Counted from the stretch's first letter, positions 28,015 through 37,317 are shown. The stretch: 64,000 nt of DNA from an uncultured Flavobacteriales bacterium (GCA_903935095.1 CAIZQH010000003.1:62001-126000); one strand, 5' to 3'. A program made the numbers and translations. Notes: a model not told the origin generated them from the sequence alone.

Positions 28015-28579
28015 GTATTTTAGAAGCTAGTTCATAATCTTCATTGTCAATCGCCTCCGTCAGTTGATTCGAAAGTCCTTCTAAATCAACATCCTTCCAT
28101 TCATTTCCTACTGCGGAAAAAATCGGATCGTCTTCATCTTCATCTTCAAAATCAAATGTATCATCGTTTGCATTTTCAGCACCTCCAACTTCATCCAATA
28201 TTTTACCTAGCGTAAAAATAGGAGCGTTGAAGCGAACACCTATAGCGATAGCATCTGAGGTTCGGCTATCAATTTCCGATTGCTGTCCGTCTTTTTCGCA
28301 AATTAACTTTGAATGAAAGACACCTTCATGAAATTTATAGATTAATACTTCCTTTACGTTTACCCCAAAGGATTTGCAAAAAGATTTGAATAAATCGTGG
28401 GTTAGGGGTCGTGAGGGAACCATTTTCTCTAATTCCACCGCGATCGCTTGCGCTTCAAATCCACCAATAACGATGGGCAACTTGCGTTTTCCAGCTACCT
28501 CAAGTAGGGTCAGGACATATGAGCCAGACTGCGTTTGGCTATAAGCGATTCCTGTAATTTCCAACTTGATTTTCTGCAT
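27989..28579 (-). CDS. Bifunctional nuclease family protein (DUF151) with UVR motif
   Basis: This 196-residue protein has an N-terminal DUF151/bifunctional-nuclease domain (about 1-135), with 'GKRKLPIVIGGFEAQAIAVELE', 'PRPLTHDL'-like 'SRPLTHDLFKSF' and 'SRTSDAIAIGVRFNAPIF'. A highly acidic linker ('FDFEDEDEDDP') and a C-terminal UvrB/UvrC motif (about 165-196, 'LTEAIDNEDYELASKIRDEI') follow. Family members are linked to DNase/RNase activity and stress responses, and the UVR motif usually mediates protein contacts. It is the promoter-proximal gene ahead of the nucleoside-permease-like transporter, a pairing that could serve nucleotide salvage (inference). Confidence 0.88.
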   Translation of the reverse strand: MQKIKLEITGIAYSQTQSGSYVLTLLEVAGKRKLPIVIGGFEAQAIAVELEKMVPSRPLTHDLFKSFCKSFGVNVKEVLIYKFHEGVFHSKLICEKDGQQSEIDSRTSDAIAIGVRFNAPIFTLGKILDEVGGAENANDDTFDFEDEDEDDPIFSAVGNEWKDVDLEGLSNQLTEAIDNEDYELASKIRDEIKRRG

Positions 28580-28606
28580 GTGCGTTGTTTCGAACGAAGA
28601 TACGAA

Positions 28607-29548
28607 TTAATGTTGAGTTGCTTTGAAGCGCTTCACGGCTTCTACTAATCTTGGAACAACCTCAAACGCATCACCTACGACACCGTAATCTGCCGCTTTG
28701 AAGAACGGCGCTTCCTTGTCTGTATTCACAACAACTATCACTTTGGATCCGTTCACCCCTGCTAAATGCTGAATTGCTCCAGAGATTCCAACGGCAATGT
28801 ACAAGTTTGGACGTATAGCCACTCCTGTTTGTCCAACGTGTTCATGGTGAGGCCTCCAACCGATATCCGCAACTGGTCGCGAACAAGCCGTCGCTGCGCC
28901 AAGTGCCGTCGCTAATTCTTCGATCATTCCCCAGTTCTCTGGACCTTTCAATCCACGTCCTGCGGAAACGACTAATTCTGCCTCTGGTAGTGGAATACTA
29001 CCTTCTGGTTTTTTCGTTTCTAGTACCTTAATCGCTGATGTTCCAGCCAATCCATTCGTTTCTTCTACGGAACATGCACTTCCTGTTTTTTCAGGTTGGA
29101 TGCTGTTCGGCAATAAGGAAATAATTTGTTTTGCGCTCGCTACTTTGACGAATCCCACTGCTTTTCCGGAGAATACGTTCACTTTCACGGAGCCATCTGC
29201 TTCTGGAACGGCAATCGCACCCGCAATCAATCCAGCGTTCATTCGAACAGAAAGTCTTGGCGCTACTGCTTTTCCATAAATATCATGCGAGAAAATAACC
29301 GTTGAAGCAGCAACTTGATCAGCTACAGCTGCGATCAAACGCGCTAATTGTTGTGGATCTTCTCCATCTACAGAACGATCTACTAATACTTTTGACGCGC
29401 CGTATTCGCCGAGTTGAGCTAATTGCTCATTCGAAGCGGAACCATTTGTGATCACTGTCACACCGCCACTTAATTTTTTACCGTAAGTCACTGTTTCCAA
29501 AGCTGCTTTGGATAATCCAGTAGTTGAATTGATATATACGAGTACCAT
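28607..29548 (-). CDS. etfA: Electron transfer flavoprotein alpha subunit
   Basis: EtfA (313 residues) binds FAD and, with EtfB, carries electrons from acyl-CoA and other dehydrogenases to the quinone pool. The C-terminal FAD domain is unmistakable: 'VVSAGRGLKGPENW' (about 192), 'GATRPVADIGW'-type 'ACSRPVADIGWRPHHEHVGQTG', 'YIAVGISGAIQHLAGV' and 'VNTDKEAPFFKAADYGVVGD'. It lies 9 bp downstream of etfB on the same strand. Confidence 0.96.
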   Translation of the reverse strand: MVLVYINSTTGLSKAALETVTYGKKLSGGVTVITNGSASNEQLAQLGEYGASKVLVDRSVDGEDPQQLARLIAAVADQVAASTVIFSHDIYGKAVAPRLSVRMNAGLIAGAIAVPEADGSVKVNVFSGKAVGFVKVASAKQIISLLPNSIQPEKTGSACSVEETNGLAGTSAIKVLETKKPEGSIPLPEAELVVSAGRGLKGPENWGMIEELATALGAATACSRPVADIGWRPHHEHVGQTGVAIRPNLYIAVGISGAIQHLAGVNGSKVIVVVNTDKEAPFFKAADYGVVGDAFEVVPRLVEAVKRFKATQH

Positions 29549-29557
29549 GATCTTTTC

Positions 29558-30298
29558 TTAAATTACTTTTGCTTCGTTGTGTAATAGCGCTACAAGCTCA
29601 TCCATGTTGGATGGATCGATCATCTTTACAGATGATTTCGCATTTGGCATAATGTAGGAAACGTAACTGCTTAAATCTGCAACTGCTTCAGCAGGAATCA
29701 CCGTTAAAGGTTTTGTTCTAGCCGCCATAATTCCACGCATGTTTGGAATGCGTTGTTCTGCCATCCCTTTTGCACACGAAACAACTGCCGGTGTGGAAAC
29801 TTCTACCACTTGCACACCACCAACGATTTCACGTTCTAGGGTCAATTTTGTTCCGTTTACATCTAATTTAGTTGCCAAGGAAACAAAGGGAAGATCCATT
29901 GCTTCAGCAATCATTCCACCTACTTGAGAACCATTGTAATTGATGGTTTCTTTTCCAGTCATCACTAAGTCAAATCCTTTTGCTTTCGCATAAGAAGAAA
30001 TCTGCATCGCTACGAAATACGCGTCTTTTGGATCTGCATCGATACGTACAGCTTCGTCCGCACCAATCGCTAAGGCTTTACGGATAATGGATTCATCCGC
30101 CGCTGTTCCAACAGTGACGATGGTTACATTTCCACCGATGGTTTCCTTTAACTCAAGCGCACGAACAAGTGCATACCACTCATCATATGGATTAACAATA
30201 TATTGAACTCCATTTTCATCGAACTGCGTACTGTTGTTTGTAAACGCAATCTTAGATGTGGTATCTGGAGCTTTACTGATGCAAACCAAAATATTCAT
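29558..30298 (-). CDS. etfB: Electron transfer flavoprotein beta subunit
   Basis: EtfB (246 residues) is the AMP-binding partner of EtfA in the ETF heterodimer. The N-terminal 'MNILVCISKAPDTTSKIAF', the 'GADEAVRIDADPKDAYFVA' segment, 'GKETINYNGSQVGGMIAEAMDLPFVS' and the conserved 'VVSCAKGMAEQRIPNMRGIMAARTKP' signature are diagnostic. A TAAATTTG promoter box lies 25-32 bp upstream, so etfB leads the etfBA operon. Confidence 0.96.
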   Translation of the reverse strand: MNILVCISKAPDTTSKIAFTNNSTQFDENGVQYIVNPYDEWYALVRALELKETIGGNVTIVTVGTAADESIIRKALAIGADEAVRIDADPKDAYFVAMQISSYAKAKGFDLVMTGKETINYNGSQVGGMIAEAMDLPFVSLATKLDVNGTKLTLEREIVGGVQVVEVSTPAVVSCAKGMAEQRIPNMRGIMAARTKPLTVIPAEAVADLSSYVSYIMPNAKSSVKMIDPSNMDELVALLHNEAKVI

Positions 30299-30322
30299 GT
30301 TCTAATCTTTTAAAAGTGATGC

Positions 30323-30330
30323 AAATTTAA
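30323..30330 (-). promoter_or_regulatory. Promoter -7 box of etfBA
   Basis: The minus-strand sequence TAAATTTG matches TAnnTTTG, 25 bp before the etfB ATG. A TTTG element sits about 15 bp further upstream, slightly closer than the usual spacing. Confidence 0.45.
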
Positions 30331-30376
30331 GGAAATAAATCTACCAAAGTTGGAGATTTTTCTTCGTGAAATAAAT

Positions 30377-31285
30377 TTAATAATTCAATGCGAGTGCGAA
30401 CAATACTGCAGAGAAAAAAGTCAACAAGGCTACTTTTTTTAATTCCGGATCCAGACTTGCTGGCACGGAGGTCAAAAATACTTTCTTCAAGTGAATGAAG
30501 AGCAATACACTAGGAATCAAGGATAAAAAAAGAATGAAATTGTCTATCGTAATGGCCAACAAATAAACGGTGGACCACCACGTTAAGGCGCCACCAATGA
30601 TTAAGAAGGCGTGATAGATCTTTCCTTTTTTAAATCCCAGTTGAACAATCAAGGTGTTTTTTTTTGATTTTCGGTCGTTTTCAATGTCGCGTAAGTTGTT
30701 CAAGTTTAACACAGCGGTGCTCCAGAGTCCGATGGTGATGGATGGAAAAAGAACCAGCCATTCAAAGCCTAATCCATATAACTGAAATACACCCATGACA
30801 CTCACTAATCCAAAGAATATAAAGACCATGAGATCGCCGAGTCCACGGTAACCGTAGGCATTTTTCCCAACGGTGTAGGTAATGGCTGCAAGGACACATA
30901 ATCCAGCTAAAACCAAGTAAATAAACAAGGCTTGAGAACTTAAATTTTTCGCACTGATGTAAATTAAAGAGATGGCGGATAGGATCGAAATCAAAGCAGT
31001 GATGAAAATCCCGACTTTCATTTCTTTCTGGGAAAGTAGTCCCGCTTGAATCGTACGTTTTGGTCCAACGCGGTTATCGTTATCGGCACCTTTTTGACTA
31101 TCGCCCAAGTCGTTCGCGAAATTGGAAATGACTTGAAATCCGATGGTTGTGAGCATGGCCAGTGAAAAAATGAGTCCATCCCATTTTCCCAAAACGGCTG
31201 CTAGGCCTGAGCCAACAATGATTCCAGAAACGGAAAGCGGCAATGTTCTCAACCGTGCAGCGTTTAACCAAGCTTTTATTTTCAT
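30377..31285 (-). CDS. menA: 1,4-dihydroxy-2-naphthoate polyprenyltransferase
   Basis: MenA joins a polyprenyl chain to 1,4-dihydroxy-2-naphthoate in the inner membrane, a late step in menaquinone synthesis. The 302-residue protein has 8-9 hydrophobic helices. It carries the UbiA-family Asp-rich motif 'NDLGDSQKGADNDN' (about 58-71) and the second 'NLRDIENDRKSKKNTL' motif (about 197-212), both ligands for Mg-diphosphate. The ATG overlaps the stop of the DUF2480 gene (ATGA), so the two are coupled. Menaquinone is consistent with the ETF genes nearby, but the rest of the men pathway is outside the window. Confidence 0.93.
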   Translation of the reverse strand: MKIKAWLNAARLRTLPLSVSGIIVGSGLAAVLGKWDGLIFSLAMLTTIGFQVISNFANDLGDSQKGADNDNRVGPKRTIQAGLLSQKEMKVGIFITALISILSAISLIYISAKNLSSQALFIYLVLAGLCVLAAITYTVGKNAYGYRGLGDLMVFIFFGLVSVMGVFQLYGLGFEWLVLFPSITIGLWSTAVLNLNNLRDIENDRKSKKNTLIVQLGFKKGKIYHAFLIIGGALTWWSTVYLLAITIDNFILFLSLIPSVLLFIHLKKVFLTSVPASLDPELKKVALLTFFSAVLFALALNY

Positions 31286-31791
31286 GCGTTTTTGCGTTTA
31301 TAAATGGGAACGGTGGAACAAGGTTCACCGTACATCATAGACTGAACAACTCCCTGTACGTGTGTCAACAACGTAACCATCGCGAACTCCGGAGCAGGAA
31401 TGTCGCTACAGCCTTTTACGATGACTTTTCCATCTTGGAAAGGGGCCAAATCAATGGCCGTGATTGCATCCAAAATCAAGGATTTTTCTAATTCCAGTTG
31501 ATTTCCAACCACGACTTTTTTGGCGATGGATTGCAGTGCCGAAGCGACTAACATGTAGGCCCACGTTGGAACGATGGCATCTGCGGAACAGTAAATAAAA
31601 ACGGCTTTATTTTCGTACGATAGCCAATCGTTTTCTTTGATCCACGTACGAAAATCTTTTTCTTTCAATACTAGTCCCTGCCAAAGTTGTGAAGCTAAGT
31701 CGATGCCAACGATGGGAATACGGGGTTTGTAGTCCGCTAGATCCAATTGAATGAGCCCGCTATCTTTTACCTTGTTTTTGATTTCGTTCAT
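31282..31791 (-). CDS. DUF2480 family protein
   Basis: This 169-residue soluble protein belongs to a family that seems restricted to Bacteroidota and has no known function. Family features visible are 'NKVKDSGLIQLDL', 'LWQGLVLKEKDFRTWIK', 'CSADAIVPTWAYMLV' and the end 'GEPCSTVPIYKR'. The start was placed at ATG 31,791 and not 18 bases upstream, because a TAnnTTTG promoter box ends 4 bases before it. The upstream start would lie within the promoter. It is translationally coupled to menA, which hints at a role near quinone metabolism (weak inference). Confidence 0.9.
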   Translation of the reverse strand: MNEIKNKVKDSGLIQLDLADYKPRIPIVGIDLASQLWQGLVLKEKDFRTWIKENDWLSYENKAVFIYCSADAIVPTWAYMLVASALQSIAKKVVVGNQLELEKSLILDAITAIDLAPFQDGKVIVKGCSDIPAPEFAMVTLLTHVQGVVQSMMYGEPCSTVPIYKRKNA

Positions 31792-31795
31792 GATG

Positions 31796-31803
31796 CAAAG
31801 ATA
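31796..31803 (-). promoter_or_regulatory. Promoter -7 box of the DUF2480-menA unit, leaderless arrangement
   Basis: The minus-strand sequence TATCTTTG is directly followed by CATC and the ATG, the same spacing and bases as at glyS. The mRNA would begin at about the start codon. Confidence 0.5.
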
Positions 31804-31889
31804 CGCCAAGTTCGAAAACGGATGTCGAATTTTTTCAAGACAGTCTGTCAGTATTTTATCCTAGGCATATCTTTTGACAAAACGTTGCC

Positions 31890-32672
31890 ATGCAGAGTCA
31901 AGCGCCCTTCGAGTCTCATATGAGAAATGCCGTCCCGCCAGCCTTGGTGGTACTCGTGTTGATGTGGTTGTTTTACTGGGCAGATTTTCTCTTTATTTAC
32001 GATTTTCATCAGCTAGGTGTCATACCAAAACAGGTTTCTGGCTTGAAAGGAATCCTTTTTATGCCTTGGATTCACGCACATTCAGATGTGAAGCATATCT
32101 TGAATAACTCAGTACCCGCTTTTTTGTTAATCACATTATTGTTCTATTCATACAAGGAAATCGCGTTAAAGATTGTCTTGTTCAGTTGGTTATTCACAGG
32201 ACTTTTCCTTTGGTTATTCGGACCCAATAACGGCGCGCATCACATTGGCATGAGTGGGGTGATTTACAGCCTTGCTGCCTTTTTATTTACTTCTGGAGTT
32301 CTGAGGAAATACTTGCCCTTACAAGCCTTATCCTTGTTCATTGTCTTTCTTTACGGATCCATGATTTGGGGAATATTCCCAACAAAAGAGCGTATATCTT
32401 GGGAAGGACACCTCAGTGGAATGATTGTCGGAGTGATTTTGGCGTTTATCTATCGTGCGCGTGGACCCCAGCGTCCAAAATACCAATATGAAATCGAAAA
32501 AGAATTGGGCATTGAACCGCCAGATTTGGAAGGAATGTACCTCGAAAAACTACGTTTGCAGGAGGAGGAGTCGCGTCTCAGGGAAGAGGCTATACGCAAT
32601 GTGAGCAGCGAGATTCATGTGCATTATGTCTTCACGAAAAATCCACCGGAGCAGGACAAAAAACCTGACTAG
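31890..32672 (+). CDS. Rhomboid-family intramembrane serine protease
   Basis: This 260-residue inner-membrane protease has six or so hydrophobic helices. The catalytic dyad is visible as Ser in 'GMSGVIYSL' (family motif GxSG, about residue 130) and His in 'WEGHLSGMIVG' (about 175). The first-loop 'HSDVKHILNNSVPAFLL' is the expected HxxxxxHxxxN region. A charged coiled-coil-like tail (about 215-250) follows. Methionine at 31,890 was taken as the start, although one 33 bases later is possible. Its stop overlaps that of the convergent VanZ gene (CTAG shared). Confidence 0.9.
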   Translation: MQSQAPFESHMRNAVPPALVVLVLMWLFYWADFLFIYDFHQLGVIPKQVSGLKGILFMPWIHAHSDVKHILNNSVPAFLLITLLFYSYKEIALKIVLFSWLFTGLFLWLFGPNNGAHHIGMSGVIYSLAAFLFTSGVLRKYLPLQALSLFIVFLYGSMIWGIFPTKERISWEGHLSGMIVGVILAFIYRARGPQRPKYQYEIEKELGIEPPDLEGMYLEKLRLQEEESRLREEAIRNVSSEIHVHYVFTKNPPEQDKKPD

Positions 32673-33016
32673 TCGCCTTGTTTTTTGATTGAAAGTACAC
32701 GGAAAATAGTCCAGCCAATTCCCACACCTAGAGTGTTTGCAAGTGCATCTAAAAAGGATGGTTCGCGGCCAGGAACGAAGCCTTGCATCCATTCCATAAA
32801 TAAACCATAGCCAACATAGAAAAGTAGGAAGCGCCCAATTTTTGATCCTCTGTAGGCGGATAAACCACAAAAAGCGAAGGTCGCATAAGCAATGAAATGA
32901 TTGATTTTATCGTTGCTTTGAATTTCCATTCCCGATTTAGGTGGTAGCAAACTCAAAATGGTGATGCCAAAAAAAACGATGATGGTCAACGCAAGCCAAC
33001 GCTTATTCCAATTCAT
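32669..33016 (-). CDS. VanZ family membrane protein
   Basis: This 115-residue protein has three to four hydrophobic helices and the VanZ-family pattern 'LSLLPPKSG' after the first helix, 'DKINHFIAYATFAF' and 'EWMQGFVPGREPSFLDALANTLGVGIG'. Family members are small membrane proteins; VanZ itself gives low-level teicoplanin resistance, but the role of relatives is unknown. The start at ATG 33,016 overlaps the end of the S9 peptidase gene by 14 bp, so it is the last gene of that operon. Confidence 0.85.
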   Translation of the reverse strand: MNWNKRWLALTIIVFFGITILSLLPPKSGMEIQSNDKINHFIAYATFAFCGLSAYRGSKIGRFLLFYVGYGLFMEWMQGFVPGREPSFLDALANTLGVGIGWTIFRVLSIKKQGD

Positions 33017-35792
33017 AACCGAATTTTTGTCCTTTGTCAATCGCTGGAATGCCATCTTTCAACCAAAGTGGAGCTGGTTTTCCTTGTAAGTAATGGTCAA
33101 AGAATTGACGCATGCGGATGCTTAAATCGAATTTGTAGGGAAGCTTCGTTAAATTGTGGTCGTCGTCGTTGTAGTTTAACATCCAACAAGGTTTTCCAAG
33201 GCGTCTCATTCCGTTGTACAATTCCAGTCCTTGGTACCATGGAACCGCTCCGTCGCGGTCATTGGACATGATGAGTAATGGCGTAGTGACATTCGGCAAA
33301 TGAAACAAGGGTGAATTCTCGATGTATAAGGCTTGTGCATCCCAAATGGTTTTTCCTATTCGACTTTGCGTGGACTCATATTGAAATTGACGGTTCAATC
33401 CTGATCCCCAACGGATGCCGCCGTAGGCAGAAATCATATTTCCAACAGGAGCTCCAGCCATGGCTGCCGCGTACCGTTTGGTCATGGTAACAAGTTGAGC
33501 GGTTTGATATCCACCCCAACTTTGTCCTTGCAATCCCATGCGTGTGGAATCGATTGGAAACTGTTTCAAGAGCTGATCTGTTGCGCTCATGATGCAATTA
33601 TATGCCGATTTGGCAGGATGTCCAATCTCGTAGCGGATGTCCGGAATGAACACAAAATATCCCGCGGATGCGTATTCTGTTGGGTTAATCGTACTCGCTG
33701 AGGGACGGGGTCCCTGATAGTTGTGCAGGTTGTCCGAATTCAATTCGTAGTAGTAAAGAATGAGCGGATACTTTTTCGTCACATCGTAATCAGCAGGTTT
33801 GTAAAGGATTCCTTCGAGGTTTTGTCCGTCGTAGGCCTTCCATTTCACGATTTCGCTCGTCGCCCAATTGTAGTTCGCTTGTTGTGGATTCGTCACCGAC
33901 AAGACTCCTTCCGGCTGATATTGATCGTTCCACAATTCCAATTCAGGGTAATGAGAAACCGTCATCCAACGGAAAAAATAGTGGTTTTTATTGGGGGAAC
34001 GTTCGATTAAGGAAATGCGAGCTGGAATTTGAATGATTTGACGCAAGCCATTTACTTGACTTGCATCGAAGGAATGAAGACCTTCTTTTTTGGTGGAAAG
34101 CTCAAAGCTTTTCGCGTAGCAATCACTCAGATCGATATAGACGCTGTCGGATTCCCATTGCACTAAGTCCATGCGGACCTTGTTTTTCGTTGCCCATTCA
34201 TTCGTCAGGGACTGTAAATTCTGTGTGCTGATTTGGTAATCCCACAGGTCATAGCGGGACTTGAAATACACGTGATCTTCACTGCGATCGAAGCCAATCC
34301 ATCCTTCTGGACCTGCTTCCATCGGTTGACCGTTGAGGTCTTCATTCCAGGTGATGTCCTTGCGATTCGCGTTCATGTACGAAACTGATTTCGCCGCGAT
34401 ATCTAACAAGACGTGTTGACTTTTCGCTGGATTAAAATACGTGAAGTAGCTTCCTTTTGGCGAAAGGATTCCTGGATAAGCGAGTCCTTTTGCGAGGATT
34501 TCAATCGAGCCATCGATTAAGGAAATGCGGTAAACGTCTTCCAATCCGGGGGATTTCCACTGTTGTTGAATGGCATAGGATTCATTGCTCGTTGCTTGTA
34601 TGTAATCTCCGATTTGTTGATCGGACACGCGCATACTTAGTGTATCGTTGCTGAGTGGAATGATTTTCTCATTGTCAAAGCGAAAAACGTACAAATCACT
34701 GCGTTTTTTCTTTTGGCTAAGTTGCACCAATTGCTGTGCTTGAATTTCATGATCTTGATAGTGCCAGATGTCCACACGCACTTTCTCTGATTCAAGAAGC
34801 GTGTCTTTTAGCTCTGCTTTCACGTGATCTGCCACACCGAAAAACAAAAATCGATTGTCCTGTGTGAAAATAGGTGTGCGGTTTTCGGAAATTCCTTTCA
34901 AGGTGTCGAAATCGGGTGTCAATGTATCCCCGAAAACCCACGATTTATTGGAAACGAGGTCAAAGACATTCAATTCAAACTGTTTTACTTTGTTGGTGTC
35001 CGAGCTGGCGAAAAAGGCCAAGCGTGTACCTTCCTCGTTCCACACCGGTGCTTCACATGCGGTATTTCGGTCAAATTCTTTGATGAGTGTTTGCGTTGCC
35101 ACCTCATAAATGCGTACTTGCGAGGAATCGTTTTTGGTTTTTTGATGTGTAACAACCGCGACGTATTTCCCGTTTTTGGGCAAGGAGTACTTCGTAACAT
35201 TTTTTTGTGTCCAAGCTTTGGTAGTGGTCCAAATAGTGAGTTGATGTCCATCGCTTTTCGGTTTTTCCACTGCTTTTTTTTCCTTTTGAAATCCATGTTT
35301 TTGAAACCAATTTTTTTTGATTTCCGGTGTCGGTTTTGAACTCACTTCCGACAAATAAGTGAGCACAGAAGCATCCTCTGTGATTTGGAAGGACTTCAAT
35401 TTGGGGATTTTGATCAAGGAATCGTTATCCGTCAGAAGGATGTACAAACTATCCTTTGGCCATTTTTTCTTGTCGACTTTGTTCAATTCACAATTTCGCA
35501 GCGTGTCAAATCCCGGAACGACTTTCCACGCGATGAATTGTCCGTTCGGATCGAGTTGTGCATCCTTCGCTCGTTTCAAGGAATCGTGTTTTCCTGTTGC
35601 GCTTTGATACCAGTGTAAATACCCATCGCCCGTCAGTGGATTGATTTCGTAGGTAAGCCATTCATCATTTTGACTGAACTGTTGTTTTTCCAAACGTTTC
35701 CATTCTGGATAAGCTTTGTGATCTATGATTTTATGTTGTCCCCAGCTGATGGAAACAATCAAAAGGATAAAGCAAAAAAGAAGATTTTTCAT
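33003..35792 (-). CDS. Secreted prolyl-oligopeptidase family (S9) peptidase
   Basis: This 929-residue protein has a signal peptide (1-18, cleaved near 'SWGQH'), a long beta-propeller-type N-terminal region (about 40-620) and a C-terminal alpha/beta-hydrolase domain. The catalytic triad is Ser in 'GLQGQSWGGYQ', Asp in 'SNDRDGAVPW' and His in 'DDDHNL'. This is the S9 layout (dipeptidyl/acylaminoacyl peptidases), with likely periplasmic peptide degradation. No T9SS sorting tail is present. It is coupled to the EamA gene upstream (ATGA) and overlaps the VanZ gene downstream. Confidence 0.92.
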   Translation of the reverse strand: MKNLLFCFILLIVSISWGQHKIIDHKAYPEWKRLEKQQFSQNDEWLTYEINPLTGDGYLHWYQSATGKHDSLKRAKDAQLDPNGQFIAWKVVPGFDTLRNCELNKVDKKKWPKDSLYILLTDNDSLIKIPKLKSFQITEDASVLTYLSEVSSKPTPEIKKNWFQKHGFQKEKKAVEKPKSDGHQLTIWTTTKAWTQKNVTKYSLPKNGKYVAVVTHQKTKNDSSQVRIYEVATQTLIKEFDRNTACEAPVWNEEGTRLAFFASSDTNKVKQFELNVFDLVSNKSWVFGDTLTPDFDTLKGISENRTPIFTQDNRFLFFGVADHVKAELKDTLLESEKVRVDIWHYQDHEIQAQQLVQLSQKKKRSDLYVFRFDNEKIIPLSNDTLSMRVSDQQIGDYIQATSNESYAIQQQWKSPGLEDVYRISLIDGSIEILAKGLAYPGILSPKGSYFTYFNPAKSQHVLLDIAAKSVSYMNANRKDITWNEDLNGQPMEAGPEGWIGFDRSEDHVYFKSRYDLWDYQISTQNLQSLTNEWATKNKVRMDLVQWESDSVYIDLSDCYAKSFELSTKKEGLHSFDASQVNGLRQIIQIPARISLIERSPNKNHYFFRWMTVSHYPELELWNDQYQPEGVLSVTNPQQANYNWATSEIVKWKAYDGQNLEGILYKPADYDVTKKYPLILYYYELNSDNLHNYQGPRPSASTINPTEYASAGYFVFIPDIRYEIGHPAKSAYNCIMSATDQLLKQFPIDSTRMGLQGQSWGGYQTAQLVTMTKRYAAAMAGAPVGNMISAYGGIRWGSGLNRQFQYESTQSRIGKTIWDAQALYIENSPLFHLPNVTTPLLIMSNDRDGAVPWYQGLELYNGMRRLGKPCWMLNYNDDDHNLTKLPYKFDLSIRMRQFFDHYLQGKPAPLWLKDGIPAIDKGQKFGYELE

Positions 35793-36703
35793 TTTTTGGA
35801 AGTTGATTTAGACGTCAAGTAAACACCGGTAAAGATAACGAACATATACAGAATTTTTTCAGAGGTGATGCTGCTTCGATAATCCTCTGACCAGCCGATG
35901 TAAGCGAAGAGAAAAGTAAACAACATTACCATGACCGGTTGAGTGTAAATGTAGGCACTGGAAATCGTTGCGCTGAGGTATTTCAATCCGAAGATGGTGA
36001 GTAAGTACGTGAGAAAGGTCACACCGACTACAACGTAGCTAATTTTCCACCAAATTTCTGCCGGAATCCGCTGAAAATTTGTTTGACCTAATTCACTCAA
36101 GGTAGGAGGGAAGAGGAGCACAAAGAAGAGTCCAAAGGTAAAGACCCAAGTGATGATCTGTATGGGGCTGTATTTTTTCATCAGTGGTTTGGCCAGCACC
36201 AAGTAAATCGCGTAGCTCAAGGCGTTCAGAAAGAGGAATAAATCACCCAAACGAGAATCGCCCATATGTGTGGAGGCTTTCAAGGTCAACAGAATGGCTC
36301 CCGTCGCTCCCAAGGTAATTCCCGTTATTTTGAATGCCGTCAGTCGTTCCTTCAAGAGAAAAAACGATAATATCACTACCATAATTGGATTCAAGGCCAT
36401 GATGATTCCGGAATTGAAGGCCGACGAAAGGTTTAAACCGTGAAAGAAAAACAATTGATTGATTGCTACTCCAAAGAGTCCACACAAGGCAATCAAAGGA
36501 AAATCTTTGCGTTCAATCTTGGATCGTTTTGTCAAAATGAGCACGAGCCAAAACAGCGCCGTTGCCCCTACAACTCGAAATAAGATAAAAACGGTTGGCG
36601 ATAAAAAGCCCGGCATAACTCCCTTCGCCAATACGTGACTTGCTCCATAGAGTATGTTGACCAACAAAAGCGCAATGTGTGCTTGTACTGATTTTTGCTT
36701 CAT
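35789..36703 (-). CDS. EamA/DMT-superfamily transporter (RhaT-like)
   Basis: This 304-residue inner-membrane protein has ten hydrophobic helices arranged as two EamA repeats. The first begins 'LLLVNILYGASHVLAKGV' and the second 'GDLFLFLNALSYAIYLVLAKPLM'. Each has the conserved ending seen in drug/metabolite exporters ('ALNPIMVVILSFFLLKERL'; 'YTQPVMVMLFTFLF'). The start at ATG 36,703 gives an ATGA overlap with the SUFU-like gene. The transported compound cannot be told from sequence. Confidence 0.88.
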   Translation of the reverse strand: MKQKSVQAHIALLLVNILYGASHVLAKGVMPGFLSPTVFILFRVVGATALFWLVLILTKRSKIERKDFPLIALCGLFGVAINQLFFFHGLNLSSAFNSGIIMALNPIMVVILSFFLLKERLTAFKITGITLGATGAILLTLKASTHMGDSRLGDLFLFLNALSYAIYLVLAKPLMKKYSPIQIITWVFTFGLFFVLLFPPTLSELGQTNFQRIPAEIWWKISYVVVGVTFLTYLLTIFGLKYLSATISSAYIYTQPVMVMLFTFLFAYIGWSEDYRSSITSEKILYMFVIFTGVYLTSKSTSKK

Positions 36704-37314
36704 TTGGCAAAGAAATTCCATCGTGTCTTCAGGACCGTCGAGCGGTAATTATCCAATTTTTCTGTAATATTTTGCAGCGCAAATTTCGCAAATAATTTCG
36801 CCGTTCCTTTTCCTTGTTTATAGTCCATTTCATCGGCAAAGATCGGAATCAAGGCTAAAAATCCAATGGATTTATCACCCACTTGAATAGGTGCTAATTC
36901 CTCCGATAATTCAATTGGATCCGATAACATAAAATGATTTTGTCTCATGTTCGGAGAAATTTGATGCATGTCCTTTCCCGTCGGCAGCGTATGCCCGTGT
37001 CCGAGCCAGGTATCGTGCGTAATCACGTAATTCTTGAGTTTCGTCAACCAGTCGAAGATCCAATTCATGTTGACATCCGCTTCATCCGCTAAATCCCAAT
37101 AGCTTGGAATCAAGATGTACAATTCTTTCCATTCTTCTCCCGCATGTTTCTCATGGACCTTCATTTCAAAGTCGGACAATCCGGTCGTCATCAATATCCG
37201 AAGCTCCTTCGACCCCGGTAGGGTAATCAAGTAATAGGTATCGTTGTTTCGTTGGATAGTTTGGAGTTGAGTAGATCCGAAGCGATTCGAAAGTAAATGT
37301 AAGAGTGTGGGCAT
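36700..37314 (-). CDS. Suppressor-of-fused (SUFU)-domain protein
   Basis: This 204-residue cytoplasmic protein matches bacterial SUFU-domain proteins (PF05076): 'ILMTTGLSDFEMKV' (about 41), 'KELYILIPSYWDL', 'WIFDWLTKLKNYVITHDTWLGHGHTLP' and 'LALIPIFADEMDYKQGKG' all align with the family pattern. The animal homologue inhibits Gli transcription factors, while bacterial ones are unassigned and sometimes act as immunity proteins. A TATATTTG box ends three bases before ATG 37,314. I therefore chose this start over one 24 bases upstream, which would fall inside the promoter. It leads the SUFU-EamA-S9-VanZ operon. Confidence 0.8.
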   Translation of the reverse strand: MPTLLHLLSNRFGSTQLQTIQRNNDTYYLITLPGSKELRILMTTGLSDFEMKVHEKHAGEEWKELYILIPSYWDLADEADVNMNWIFDWLTKLKNYVITHDTWLGHGHTLPTGKDMHQISPNMRQNHFMLSDPIELSEELAPIQVGDKSIGFLALIPIFADEMDYKQGKGTAKLFAKFALQNITEKLDNYRSTVLKTRWNFFAK

Positions 37315-37317
37315 GTG

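Noticed and set aside
34824-35339. 171-codon plus-strand frame opposite the S9 peptidase
   Set aside because: It is antisense to a clear coding region, with a Cys/Phe-rich product typical of shadow frames.
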